NCBI GenBank assembly: GCA_049324535.1
Contig: JBMOOG010000032.1
Coordinates: forward strand, 1-64,000
Origin: JBMOOG01 sp049324535
GTDB taxonomy: Bacteria > Pseudomonadota > Alphaproteobacteria > Rhodobacterales > Rhodobacteraceae
Direction: 5' to 3'
DNA length: 64,000 nucleotides
This document shows positions 44,469 to 53,021 of the stretch, one piece after another (within the stretch, counting starts at the first letter, position 1; every line of letters begins with the position of its first letter). Below the pieces are notes generated by a model. That model did not search any database. It was given only the letters and a program-made list of their open reading frames with translations, and had not been told where the DNA came from. The position numbers were made by a program, and so were the translations under genes.

Positions 44469-45979
44469 GCCGGCGCCCGGACGCCCTGCCGGTAGCCCAG
44501 CGCCTCGGCCACATGCGGGCGGCGCACGCCCTCTGACCCGTCCAGATCGGCGATGGTGCGCGCCACCCGCAGCACCCGGTGATAGCCGCGCGCCGACAGG
44601 CCGAACCGGTCGGCGGCCTTCAGCAGCAGCGCGCGCCCCTCGGCGTCGGGTGCGGCGATCTCCTCCAGAAGCCGGCCCTCGGCGTCGGCGTTCAGCCGCG
44701 CGACGCCGGCGTTCGCGTAGCGGGCCGCCTGCCGGTCCCGGGCCCGCGCCACCCGGGCGGCCACGGTGGCCGACGAATCCCCCCCGTCGGGAAGGTCGAG
44801 ATCGGCGAGCGATACCGCCGGCACGTCGAGCCTCAGGTCGATCCGGTCCATGAGCGGCCCGGAGACGCGGCCCAGATAGTCCTCGCCGCAGCCGGGCGCC
44901 CGGGCGCAGGCCTGGGCGGGGTCGCCCAGATGCCCGCAGCGGCAGGGGTTGGCGGCGGCGACGAGGAGGAACCGGCAGGGGTAGCGCACATGGGCGTTCG
45001 CCCGCGCCACCATGACCTCGCCGGCCTCGATCGGCTGGCGCAGGGTTTCAAGCACCATGCGCTGGAATTCGGGCAGCTCGTCGAGGAAGAGGACGCCATT
45101 GTGCGCCAGGCTGATCTCGCCGGGTTTCGCCCCCCGGCCGCCGCCGACGATCGCGGCCATCGACGCGGTGTGATGCGGCTCGCGGAAGGGGCGCGCACTC
45201 TGGATCCCGCCATCGGCCAGAAGGCCGGCCAGCGAATGGATCATCGAGGTCTCGAGGGCCTCGACGGGATCGAGCGGCGGCAGGATGCCGGGCAGCCGCG
45301 CGGCCAGCATCGACTTGCCGGATCCGGGAGGGCCGACCATCAGGATATGGTGGCGCCCGGCCGCCGCGATCTCGAGCGCGCGCTTGGCGCGCTCCTGGCC
45401 CTTGACGTCGCGCAGGTCGCGGGGCGCGTGGCCGGCGGCGACCGCGCCTGGAACGGCCGGAGCAAGCGGCGCCTGCCCGGTGAAGTGGCGCATGGCATCG
45501 GCCAGCGTCTTTGGCGCGATTACCGTTGCCGCGCCGACCCACGCCGCCTCCGCGCCGCAGGCCTGCGGGCAGACCAGCGTCTTGCCTTCGCCCGCCGCCG
45601 TCATCGCGGCAGGCAGCGCCCCCGCGACCGCCACCAGCCGCCCGTCGAGCGACAGCTCGCCGAGCGCGACCGTGGCCTCGACATCCTCGCGCGGCAGAAG
45701 GTCGATCGCCGCAAGGAGCGCCAGCGCGATCGGCAGGTCGAAATGCGAGCCTTCCTTGGGCAGATCGGCCGGCGAGAGGTTGACCGTGATCCGCTTCGAG
45801 GGCAGCGCCACCGACAGCGAGGCGAGCGCCGCCCGCACCCGATCGCGAGCCTCGGACACCGCCTTGTCGGGCAGGCCCACCACCGAGAACTGCGGCAGGC
45901 CGGCCGAGACGGCGCACTGCACCTCGACCAGCCGCGCCTCGACCCCTTCGAACGCCACCGTGTAGGTGCGCGCCACCAT
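44465..45979 (-). CDS. YifB/ComM-family Mg-chelatase-like AAA+ ATPase
   Basis: 504 residues from ATG 45979 with GGAGGG upstream. The N-terminal ChlI-like domain (VEVQCAVSAGLPQFSVVGLP) is followed by a Mg-chelatase AAA+ module with Walker A GPPGSGKS at ~219 and VLFLDELPEF. The C-terminal helical lid is GLSARGYHRVLRVARTIADL. ComM of naturally competent bacteria is a branch-migration helicase; the same role in recombination is likely but not proven here. Confidence 0.9.
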   Translation of the reverse strand: MVARTYTVAFEGVEARLVEVQCAVSAGLPQFSVVGLPDKAVSEARDRVRAALASLSVALPSKRITVNLSPADLPKEGSHFDLPIALALLAAIDLLPREDVEATVALGELSLDGRLVAVAGALPAAMTAAGEGKTLVCPQACGAEAAWVGAATVIAPKTLADAMRHFTGQAPLAPAVPGAVAAGHAPRDLRDVKGQERAKRALEIAAAGRHHILMVGPPGSGKSMLAARLPGILPPLDPVEALETSMIHSLAGLLADGGIQSARPFREPHHTASMAAIVGGGRGAKPGEISLAHNGVLFLDELPEFQRMVLETLRQPIEAGEVMVARANAHVRYPCRFLLVAAANPCRCGHLGDPAQACARAPGCGEDYLGRVSGPLMDRIDLRLDVPAVSLADLDLPDGGDSSATVAARVARARDRQAARYANAGVARLNADAEGRLLEEIAAPDAEGRALLLKAADRFGLSARGYHRVLRVARTIADLDGSEGVRRPHVAEALGYRQGVRAPA

Positions 45980-46034
45980 CCGCCGCCCTCCGCCAGACCT
46001 GTTAACGATCTGCGCCGAAAGGGTTGAGGGAGGG

Positions 46035-46916
46035 TTAACGCGGTCCGTCGGCCCGAGCGACCATCGCCAGGAAGGCCGGCCAGGCCTCGGGGTCGTGCAG
46101 GGTCTTGTCCCGGCAGAAGGCGTTGCAGAAGCCCCAGGTCCGGCCGTCCATCTGCAGCGCATGGGTCACCGGCCGCCCCGAGTAGGGACAGACGTCGTTC
46201 AGCGACGGGCCGTCGGCCGGCGTCGCGGGCCGCGGCACCGGGCCGGGCCAGGGGCGCTGCGGCCAGTCGCGGACGTAGAAGGGCTGGTCGCGGTTCTCGG
46301 CCAGCCCCATCGCGCGCCAGCGCCGGAAGGCCGGGTCGGCGAGATGCGCCGCGACATAGGCGGCCGCTTCGGGGCCGACCGGCAGGTTGTAGGTGGCGAT
46401 GCGCGCCGCGACGGGTGCGAACATCGCGTCCGCCGCCGAATAGCGGCCGAAGAGCCAGGGGCCGCCCGCGCCGAACCGGTCGCGCGCCCGCGCCCAGATC
46501 GCCTCGATGCGCGCGAGGTCGGCCGCGACCTCGGGGCCGACCGGGGTCTCGGCGTAGCTGACCTTCAGATTCATCGGGCAGGCCTCGCGCAGGGCGCCAA
46601 AGCCCGCGTGCATCTCGGCGGCCAGGTAGCGCGCCTGCGCCCGCGCCGCCGGGTCGGCGGGCCAGAGACCGGCCTCGGGGTGGCGTTCGGCCAGCGTCTC
46701 GGCGATGGCGAGCGTCTCGCCGATCACCGCGCCTTCGGGGGTGCGCATCGCCGGAACCAGGCGGGCGGGGGCGAACGCGGCCAGAACGCGCCTGATGTCG
46801 TCGCTGTAGAGGACGCCCAGATGGCAGCGCACCGGCAGGCCGAACTTCTCGAACAGCAGCCAGCCGCGCAACGACCAGCTGGAGTAGCTCCGGTCTCCGA
46901 TGGCGAGATCATACAT
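46035..46916 (-). CDS. Glutathione S-transferase with C-terminal TRASH-like zinc motif
   Basis: 293 residues. The N-terminal thioredoxin-fold GST domain begins YDLAIGDRSYSSWSLRGWLL with a serine-type active site, and an all-helical C-domain runs to ~225. The extra ~65 residues contain CPYSGRPV, GFCNAF and CRDKT, spaced C-x20-C-x3-C, which is the TRASH/YHS-type metal-binding pattern. A metal-sensing or zinc-stabilised GST is implied; the ligand is unknown. The 191-bp gap upstream is shared with rpoH. Confidence 0.8.
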   Translation of the reverse strand: MYDLAIGDRSYSSWSLRGWLLFEKFGLPVRCHLGVLYSDDIRRVLAAFAPARLVPAMRTPEGAVIGETLAIAETLAERHPEAGLWPADPAARAQARYLAAEMHAGFGALREACPMNLKVSYAETPVGPEVAADLARIEAIWARARDRFGAGGPWLFGRYSAADAMFAPVAARIATYNLPVGPEAAAYVAAHLADPAFRRWRAMGLAENRDQPFYVRDWPQRPWPGPVPRPATPADGPSLNDVCPYSGRPVTHALQMDGRTWGFCNAFCRDKTLHDPEAWPAFLAMVARADGPR

Positions 46917-47026
46917 GCGGGGTCTCCTTCCTGGCCGGCAGAGTGACCGATCGGGCCAGCGGGGGCAAATTCGCGGTCGTGCGGTGCGCCATCACGAAAT
47001 TTCATGACACAGGCGATGGGCCGGAC

Positions 47027-47057
47027 TGAACCGTTTGCATCCGCCGCGCGTTTTAGA
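47027..47057 (+). promoter_or_regulatory. Candidate extracytoplasmic-sigma-type promoter of rpoH
   Basis: TGAACC (47027-47032), 18 bp, TTTTAGA (47051-47057), about 50 bases before the rpoH ATG. This resembles the TGATCC-N18-TA pattern of the Rhodobacter RpoE/ECF11 sigma factor, which controls rpoHII there. The match is imperfect. Confidence 0.3.
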
Positions 47058-47107
47058 GGGGAGCGACCAGATACCGCGTCCGCTCCTTGTCCAGCGGAGA
47101 TTGCACG

Positions 47108-47986
47108 ATGGCCCTTGATCTGTCCGTGTCCCCGACGGTGTCGCGTCAGGCCCGCAGCGCCGAGTGGCTTGACGCCGAGACCGAGAACCAACTCGCCCTT
47201 GCCTGGCGCAACGGCCATGACGAGGCCGCCCTTCACAGGCTTGTCATGGCCTACATGCGGCTGGCCATCGCCATGGCGTCGCGCTTCAGCCGCTACGGCG
47301 CGCCGATGAACGACCTTGTCCAGGAAGCGGGCCTCGGCCTGATGCGCGCGGCCGAGAAGTTCGATCCCGGGCGCGGCGTCCGCTTCTCGACCTACGCGGT
47401 CTGGTGGATCAAGGCCGGGATTCAGGACTATGTGATGCGCAACTGGTCGATGGTGCGCACCGGGTCGACCACCGCACAGAAGTCGCTGTTCTTCAACCTC
47501 AAGCGCGTGCAGGCCCAGCTCGAACGCGAGGCGGCCGGACGCGGCGATCCGCTGGACCCGCTGGCGCTGCGCGGCGCGGTCGCGCGCACGCTGGGCGTAT
47601 CCGAGGCGGATGTCGAGATGATGGAGGGCCGCCTCTCGGGCACCGACCTGTCGCTGAACGCGACGCAGGGCGACGACGAGGACGGGCGCGAATGGATCGA
47701 GGCGCTGCCCTCGGACGAGCCCGATCCCGAGGGACTGACGGCCGAGCGGCACGACCGCAGCGCCCTGCGCGACTGGCTGGCCGGGGCGCTCGGGTCGCTT
47801 CCCGCGCGCGAGCGCCACATCGTCACCGAGCGCAAGCTGCGCGACGAGCCGCGCACGCTGGAAAGCCTGGCCGAGGAACTGGGACTTTCGAAGGAGCGGG
47901 TGCGCCAGCTGGAGAGCGCCGCCTTCGCGAAGATGCGCCGCCATCTGCTGGCGAACCATGCGGACGTGCGGTCGCTTCTGGCATGA
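47108..47986 (+). CDS. rpoH: Alternative sigma factor RpoH (sigma-32 family)
   Basis: 292 residues from ATG 47108 (GGAG 9 bases upstream). Region 2 is LVMAYMRLAIAMASRFSRYG with YAVWWIKAGIQDYVMRNW. The RpoH-box-like segment is AQKSLFFNLKRVQ. Region 4 is ESLAEELGLSKERVRQLE. Length and sequence suggest the second Rhodobacter-type sigma-32 (RpoHII), which responds to singlet oxygen and other stress. The stop overlaps the chaN start. Confidence 0.92.
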   Translation: MALDLSVSPTVSRQARSAEWLDAETENQLALAWRNGHDEAALHRLVMAYMRLAIAMASRFSRYGAPMNDLVQEAGLGLMRAAEKFDPGRGVRFSTYAVWWIKAGIQDYVMRNWSMVRTGSTTAQKSLFFNLKRVQAQLEREAAGRGDPLDPLALRGAVARTLGVSEADVEMMEGRLSGTDLSLNATQGDDEDGREWIEALPSDEPDPEGLTAERHDRSALRDWLAGALGSLPARERHIVTERKLRDEPRTLESLAEELGLSKERVRQLESAAFAKMRRHLLANHADVRSLLA

Positions 47987-48795
47987 GGCTCGTGGCGCTT
48001 GCTCTGTCGGCCTTTGTCGCGGGTCCGGCCCTGGGCGGCGAGATCACGCCGGCTGATCTTGGTGCCGTGACGGGCGACATCGTCATCCTGGGCGAGGTGC
48101 ATGACAACCCGATCCATCATCGCAACCAGGCCGAGGCGGTGCGCCTTCTGCAACCGCGCGCGCTGGTGTTCGAGATGCTGAGCGCCGATCAGGCGGCGAA
48201 GGTCACGCCCGAATTGCGCGGCGACGCCGGCGCCCTTGGTAAGGCGCTGGGATGGCAGGGCTCCGGCTGGCCGGACTTTGCCCTCTACTACCCGATCTTT
48301 GCCGCCGCACCGCAGGCGCGCATCTATGGCGCGGCGGTGCCCGACAAGGACCTGCCGCGCGCGATGAAGGAGGGGGCGGCCGCCGTGTTCGGACCGGAGG
48401 CCGCCCGCTTCGGCCTGACCGAACCCTTGGCGCCCGACGATTGGGCCGCGCGCGTGGCCGAACAGGACGAGGCGCATTGCAAGGCGATGCCGGCGGCCAT
48501 GCTGCCCGGCATGGTCGAGGTGCAGCGTCTGCGCGACGCCGCCTTTGCCCGCACCGCGCTGCGGGCGCTGGAGGAGACCGGCGGGCCGGTCGCGGTCATC
48601 ACCGGCAGCGGCCATGCCCGGACCGACAACGGGCTGCCCGCGGCGCTGCGCAAGGCGGCCCCCGACGTCGCGATGGTCTCACTGGGGCAGGTCGAGCGCG
48701 GCGAGGGCGTGCCGACCGAGGGCCTGCCCTACGATGTCTGGATCGTGACCGATCCGACCCCGCGGCCCGATCCCTGCCTGACCTTCACCAAGTAA
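47983..48795 (+). CDS. ChaN-family protein
   Basis: 270 residues from ATG 47983, overlapping rpoH (ATGA). The N-terminal signal peptide (MRLVALALSAFVAGPALG) has no lipobox cysteine, unlike classic ChaN lipoproteins. Family motifs are ILGEVHDNPIHH near the start and GSGHARTDNGLPAAL near the end, the haem/iron-binding histidine sites. It is probably periplasmic and connected to haem or iron handling. Coexpression with a stress sigma factor is suggested by the coupling. Confidence 0.85.
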   Translation: MRLVALALSAFVAGPALGGEITPADLGAVTGDIVILGEVHDNPIHHRNQAEAVRLLQPRALVFEMLSADQAAKVTPELRGDAGALGKALGWQGSGWPDFALYYPIFAAAPQARIYGAAVPDKDLPRAMKEGAAAVFGPEAARFGLTEPLAPDDWAARVAEQDEAHCKAMPAAMLPGMVEVQRLRDAAFARTALRALEETGGPVAVITGSGHARTDNGLPAALRKAAPDVAMVSLGQVERGEGVPTEGLPYDVWIVTDPTPRPDPCLTFTK

Positions 48796-48809
48796 ACCCC
48801 AGCCCGTGC

Positions 48810-48838
48810 TTGTTTTTCGGCCTCGCCGCGCCTAATGC
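48810..48838 (+). promoter_or_regulatory. Predicted promoter of coaBC
   Basis: TTGTTT (48810-48815), 17 bp, TAATGC (48833-48838), 23 bases before ATG 48862. Confidence 0.45.
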
Positions 48839-48861
48839 TGAGGCAGTCGGCGGAGGATGCC

Positions 48862-50067
48862 ATGCTGGCCGGAAAGCGCATACTTCTCATCATCGGCGGG
48901 GGCATCGCGGCCTACAAGGCGCTGGAACTGATCCGCCGGCTGCGGGAAAGGGGGGCCGCGGTGACGCCGGTCCTGACCGGTGCCGGGGCGGAATTCGTCA
49001 CCCCGCTGAGCGTCTCGGCCTTGGCGGGCGAGAAGGTCTATCGCGATCTCTTCGACCTGACCGACGAGGCCGAGATGGGCCATATCCAGCTCTCGCGCGC
49101 CGCCGATCTGGTGGTGGTGGCGCCGGCCACGGCCGATCTCATGGCGAAGATGGCAGCCGGTCTGGCCAATGATCTGGCCTCTACGCTCCTGCTGGCGACC
49201 GACAAGCGGGTGCTGATCGCGCCGGCAATGAACGTGCGGATGTGGCAGCACCCCGCGACCGCGCGCAACGCCGCGCGGCTTGCGGCCGATGGCGTCCTGA
49301 CCGTCGGCCCGAACCCGGGCGACATGGCCTGCGGGGAATACGGGCCCGGGCGCATGGCCGAGCCGCTCGAGATCGTCGCGGCGGTCGAGGCGGCGCTGGG
49401 CGGCGGACCGCTGGCCGGGCGGCATGTGCTGGTGACCTCGGGGCCGACGCATGAGCCGATCGACCCGGTGCGCTACATCGCCAACCGGTCCTCGGGGGCG
49501 CAGGGCACCGCGCTCGCCGCCGCCTTGCGCGATCTGGGCGCCCGGGTGACCTTCGTCACCGGCCCCGCAACCGTGCCGCCGCCGCCGGGCGTCGCGGTGG
49601 TCGCGGTCGAGACCGCCCGCGAGATGCTGGCGGCGGTCGAGGCCGCGCTGCCGGCCGACGCGGCGGTGATGGCCGCGGCCGTGGCCGACTGGCGCGTCGC
49701 CAACGCCGCCGGGCAGAAGATGAAGAAGGACGGCTCGGGCCGGCCTCCGGCGCTGGAGTTTGCCGAGAACCCCGACATCCTCGCGGGCGTGTCGAAGATG
49801 ACGCAGGGCCGCCCGGCGCTGGTCGTGGGCTTTGCCGCGGAAACCGACGATGTGATCGCCCACGCCACCGCCAAGCGCGCCCGCAAGGGCTGCGACTGGA
49901 TCGTGGCCAACGACGTGAGCCCCGCGACCGGTATCATGGGCGGGGCCGAGAACGCGGTGACGATCATCGACGCGCAGGGGGCCGAGACCTGGCCGCGGCT
50001 GCCCAAGGACGAGGTGGCGCGGCGGCTGGCGGCGCGCATTGCGGCCGCGCTCGAGGCCGGGGGATGA
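48862..50067 (+). CDS. coaBC: Bifunctional phosphopantothenoylcysteine decarboxylase/phosphopantothenate-cysteine ligase
   Basis: 401 residues from ATG 48862, chosen over an upstream CTG/ATG frame because GGAGG lies 5-6 bases before it. The N-terminal flavoprotein domain has GGGIAAYKALELI, PAMNVRMW and the active cysteine in GDMACGEYGPGRM. The C-terminal CoaB domain begins near VTSGPTHEPIDPVRYIANRSSG. It performs two steps of coenzyme A synthesis. It overlaps the ModE-like gene by ATGA. Confidence 0.95.
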   Translation: MLAGKRILLIIGGGIAAYKALELIRRLRERGAAVTPVLTGAGAEFVTPLSVSALAGEKVYRDLFDLTDEAEMGHIQLSRAADLVVVAPATADLMAKMAAGLANDLASTLLLATDKRVLIAPAMNVRMWQHPATARNAARLAADGVLTVGPNPGDMACGEYGPGRMAEPLEIVAAVEAALGGGPLAGRHVLVTSGPTHEPIDPVRYIANRSSGAQGTALAAALRDLGARVTFVTGPATVPPPPGVAVVAVETAREMLAAVEAALPADAAVMAAAVADWRVANAAGQKMKKDGSGRPPALEFAENPDILAGVSKMTQGRPALVVGFAAETDDVIAHATAKRARKGCDWIVANDVSPATGIMGGAENAVTIIDAQGAETWPRLPKDEVARRLAARIAAALEAGG

Positions 50068-50432
50068 CCGGGTCCGCCCATCCGCGGCTGCGGCTGCGCA
50101 TCGTCTTCTCGCCCGAGGCCATGATCGGGCCGGGCAAGGCGGACCTGCTGGAACTGATCCGCGACACCGGATCGATCTCGGCCGCCGGCCGAGCCATGGG
50201 CATGAGCTACAAGCGCGCCTGGATGCTGGTCGAGACGATGAACGCGGCCTTCCGCGAACCGGTGGTGGAAAGCGCGCGCGGCGGCGCTGGCGGCGGCGGG
50301 GCGCGGCTGACCGCGACCGGCGCGGCGGTGCTTGCGCATTTCCGCGCCATCGAGGACCGGCTCGCCCAGGACGCGGCCCCCGAGGTCCAGGCGATCGCCG
50401 CGCTTCTCAGGCCCGCCGCCGCGCAGTCCTAG
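50064..50432 (+). CDS. ModE-type winged-helix transcriptional regulator (DNA-binding domain only)
   Basis: 122 residues. It contains only the ModE N-terminal winged helix (LLELIRDTGSISAAGRAMGMSYKRAWMLVETMN) and no molybdate-binding TOBE domains. A glycine-rich wing loop (ARGGAGGGGARLT) is notable. It probably senses no molybdate itself. It is coupled to coaBC by overlap and ends 4 bp into the convergent Slam gene. The nearest molybdenum-cofactor gene is the MoeB-like one at 60317. Confidence 0.82.
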   Translation: MTGSAHPRLRLRIVFSPEAMIGPGKADLLELIRDTGSISAAGRAMGMSYKRAWMLVETMNAAFREPVVESARGGAGGGGARLTATGAAVLAHFRAIEDRLAQDAAPEVQAIAALLRPAAAQS

Positions 50433-51733
50433 AACCGCTGGCTGAGAAACAGGCCCACATCCCGGCGCGTGTAGTCGTGGAACGGAATGTTCGAGGACGA
50501 CCGGGTGAGCGTCAGCGACAGCTCCGGCACGAAGGGCCCGATCCGGAGGTCGCTGTGGCGCAGCACCAGCGTCGCCGTGGTCACCCGGTCGCGCCGCGGC
50601 GTGCCAAAGCCCGGATAGTCGCCCTTGTAGCGGTTGAGCGACTGGCCGAGGCTGAACCCGGTGATGAGCCCGCCCTTCCACGCCTTCTCGACGCCGAGCG
50701 TCAGCCCGAGGTCGCGGTGGGTCTGGTGCGGCGCCCGGGTGGTTTCGAGGGTGAAGGGGATCGAGGCGAAGAGACTGAGATCCGGCGCGACCACCCGTTG
50801 CAGGCTGACCGATCCCGTGACGAGCGTGCCGTCGAGGAACCGGTCCGCCGGGTGGCGCTGGCGATAGACGCCGAGGCTGCCGCCGAAGCGCAGGCGCGGG
50901 GCGATCTGGTACTGCCCGTTGACGGCCAGGCCCAGCCGGCCGCGGTAGCGGTCGCCGTCCTTCCAGGTCAGCTCCGCGACGGGGCCGAGGCTCAGCCGGT
51001 AGCGCGCGCCGGTCCAGCCGAAGTCGAGCCGCGCGAAGACGTCGGTCTGGTCGGCGACATGGCGGTTGTTGTAGCGGCGATGGTCGAAGCCGGCGGAGGC
51101 GGTCACATCCGACCGCTCGCCCAGTTGCCAGCGGTTCCAGGCGGTGGCCCCGATGTTCACGCCGACCGCCGACTGGGCCCTCGCGCCGTCGTCCGGGGTG
51201 AAGGGAAGGCCGCCGACGATCACCGTATCGGCCTCGGTGCCGCCGTTGGCGTTGGTCGAGGGCAGGATCGAGAACCGGGTGGTGATGCCGCGCGGCTTGC
51301 CGGCCGACTGCGCCGCGATCAACCCGGTGAGTTCCGCCCGCAGCCTCTGGTCCTGCGTGGTGGACAGGAGACGCTCGGCGTGGAAGATCGCGCCCTCGGT
51401 CTGGCCGGTGGCGGCCAGGATCGCGGTCAGCTCGCGCCGGGCGGGCTCGAACCGCGGCTCGGCCTTCAGGATCTGGCGGTAGATCTCGGCGGCCTCCCGG
51501 ATCCGGCCCTGCCGGGTCAGGATCAGCCCGTCGAGAAAGGCCATGTGCAGGGCGGCATCCGGGCGGCCGGCGACCTCGGCCCGCAGGGCGGCGCGGGCGC
51601 CCGCGAAATCGCCGGCGGCGAGGCGGTCGATATGGGTCTGGGCCGCGGCGGGTGCGGCCAGGGCGGCCAGCATCGCAAGGGCTGCGGCAAGGCGGGCCGG
51701 GGCCCGCGCGGCGGGTCGGTGAAGGCGGATCAT
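50429..51733 (-). CDS. Slam-type surface lipoprotein assembly modifier (DUF560 beta-barrel)
   Basis: 434 residues from ATG 51733. The signal peptide ends LAAPAAAQ. An N-terminal TPR-like domain (~25-160, RIREAAEIYRQILKAEPRF) precedes a DUF560 outer-membrane barrel of alternating hydrophobic strands ending in the typical C-terminal Phe (LFLSQRF). Slam proteins deliver TbpB-like lipoproteins or haemophores to the cell surface. The gene directly upstream encodes such a lipoprotein, which strongly supports the call. The 187-bp gap between them contains a 7-bp hairpin (51891-51907). Confidence 0.85.
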   Translation of the reverse strand: MIRLHRPAARAPARLAAALAMLAALAAPAAAQTHIDRLAAGDFAGARAALRAEVAGRPDAALHMAFLDGLILTRQGRIREAAEIYRQILKAEPRFEPARRELTAILAATGQTEGAIFHAERLLSTTQDQRLRAELTGLIAAQSAGKPRGITTRFSILPSTNANGGTEADTVIVGGLPFTPDDGARAQSAVGVNIGATAWNRWQLGERSDVTASAGFDHRRYNNRHVADQTDVFARLDFGWTGARYRLSLGPVAELTWKDGDRYRGRLGLAVNGQYQIAPRLRFGGSLGVYRQRHPADRFLDGTLVTGSVSLQRVVAPDLSLFASIPFTLETTRAPHQTHRDLGLTLGVEKAWKGGLITGFSLGQSLNRYKGDYPGFGTPRRDRVTTATLVLRHSDLRIGPFVPELSLTLTRSSSNIPFHDYTRRDVGLFLSQRF

Positions 51734-51920
51734 GGCAGTCTCCCAAGCTCTGGCCGCGACTTCGGCGCGAAGGCCGATGGCGGCGCGGGACGTCCCCCAA
51801 GCCCCGGGCGGCCGGCCGTCCCCACCGGCGCCGCGACAAGCCGTCAGGTGCGCGGGCACGGCTTGGGTCGCGCCCGCGCGGGGGCGGGGGCGGGCGGGTG
51901 CCGCCCGATCCCCGCCTTTC

Positions 51921-52895
51921 TCAGTTCTTGGTGCCGGTGTAGTAGCCGATAGCGTTGAAGCCCTGGCCGTTCGCCGATCCGGTGGCCGACAGGGTGCCGC
52001 CGACCTGTTCGGCCGCCGGGCCATAGAAGGTGCCGCCGTAGGTGCCCGACAGGCTGGCGTTGGCGCCGAGCGAGGTCAGGAAGGCCGCATCCGGGGTGAG
52101 GTTCCCGGCAAAGCCGTTGCCCGACAGTGTGGTCGCATCCATCGACACCGACCCCGCCACCGCGCCCTCGGCCTGGCCCGGCGGCTGGATGGTGAAGTTG
52201 GTGAGCGCGCCCGAGATCGTGCCCGCGCTGAAATTCGCGGCCAGGTTCATGTCGCTGCGGATGCGGGTGCGGCTCGTCTGGTTGTCGACCCAGCCGGTAT
52301 CGGGATGGGCGTCCATCCGGGCGCGGCCGCTGTAGGTGGCGCTGACCAGGGGCGCCAGATCCTTGGGCCGGGTTTCGGTGCCGACCACGGCAAAGCCCTT
52401 GAGGTCGGGCTGGCTGTTCGGGTTGATCTGGTTGGTCTGATAGCCCCAGACGGTCAGATAGCTGGGGTTGTTCGGATCCACAGCCTCGTCGAGCGTCCCG
52501 GTGTAGTTGTAGAGGCTGCTCCAGACGTTGTTCACGCCGTTGGTGGTGTAGCCGTAGGTGTTGCCGTCGTTCGGATCGATATCGCGCTGGGCGGCGGTGA
52601 AGTCCTGCACCACGCCATCGACCTCATAGCTGAGTTCGCCGTTGGCGTTCTTCCACACCCGGAACTTGGGTGCGGTGGCGGTCAGCCCGGTGTCGCCGGT
52701 GGTGTAGTTGAGATTGGCCCCGACGCTGCCGCCCGATTGCGCGGTCAGCGTCTTGCCGTCCTGCACAGCCTTGCCGACGGTGCCGGCGGTGTCGGCATAG
52801 TGCCTTGTCACGCCGCCGCCGCTGCCCCCGCCGCCGCACGCGGCCAGGGCTCCGATCATGGCGCTGGTTCCGGCCAGTCTGATGATGGTCTTCAT
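51921..52895 (-). CDS. TbpB-like surface lipoprotein (transferrin-binding protein B barrel fold)
   Basis: 324 residues from ATG 52895 with AAAGGGGG upstream. The lipoprotein signal peptide has lipobox LAAC (Cys20), then a Gly-rich tether typical of surface lipoproteins. The C-terminal beta-barrel has GTISGALTNFTIQPP and GTYGGTFYGPAAEQVGGTLS, the GxFYGPxAxExGG signature of TbpB_B_D domains. It is rich in Asn/Thr/Gly and lower in GC than its neighbours. It is the likely Slam cargo. The ligand (haem, haemoglobin, metal or something else) is unknown, and no TonB receptor is adjacent. Confidence 0.85.
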   Translation of the reverse strand: MKTIIRLAGTSAMIGALAACGGGGSGGGVTRHYADTAGTVGKAVQDGKTLTAQSGGSVGANLNYTTGDTGLTATAPKFRVWKNANGELSYEVDGVVQDFTAAQRDIDPNDGNTYGYTTNGVNNVWSSLYNYTGTLDEAVDPNNPSYLTVWGYQTNQINPNSQPDLKGFAVVGTETRPKDLAPLVSATYSGRARMDAHPDTGWVDNQTSRTRIRSDMNLAANFSAGTISGALTNFTIQPPGQAEGAVAGSVSMDATTLSGNGFAGNLTPDAAFLTSLGANASLSGTYGGTFYGPAAEQVGGTLSATGSANGQGFNAIGYYTGTKN

Positions 52896-52972
52896 GGTTT
52901 CCCCCTTTGCCCAAGCGGGCGTTCTGTCGGGGTGCCCCGATGCCACCCCGCGGGGACAGCCTGCGCCCGACC

Positions 52973-53012
52973 GCGTCAGCGGCGCGTGAGCCCATCGTGA
53001 ATGGTTCGTGAA
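52973..53012 (-). promoter_or_regulatory. Four tandem heptamers, 11-bp spacing (putative SARP operator) before the TbpB-like gene
   Basis: Read on the minus strand: TTCACGA (53012-53006), ACCA, TTCACGA (53001-52995), TGGG, CTCACGC (52990-52984), GCCG, CTGACGC (52979-52973). Heptamers separated by 4 bp, one per helical turn, are the classic binding site of SARP regulators, and a SARP-like gene ends 10 bp away. No good sigma-70 boxes follow, as expected for an activator-dependent promoter. Confidence 0.6.
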
Positions 53013-53021
53013 AAGCGACGG

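Noticed and set aside
51891..51907. CGGGCGG/CCGCCCG hairpin between the TbpB-like and Slam genes as a terminator
   Set aside because: The stem is only 7 bp, lies in very GC-rich sequence and has no T-run on the minus strand. At most a weak attenuator.
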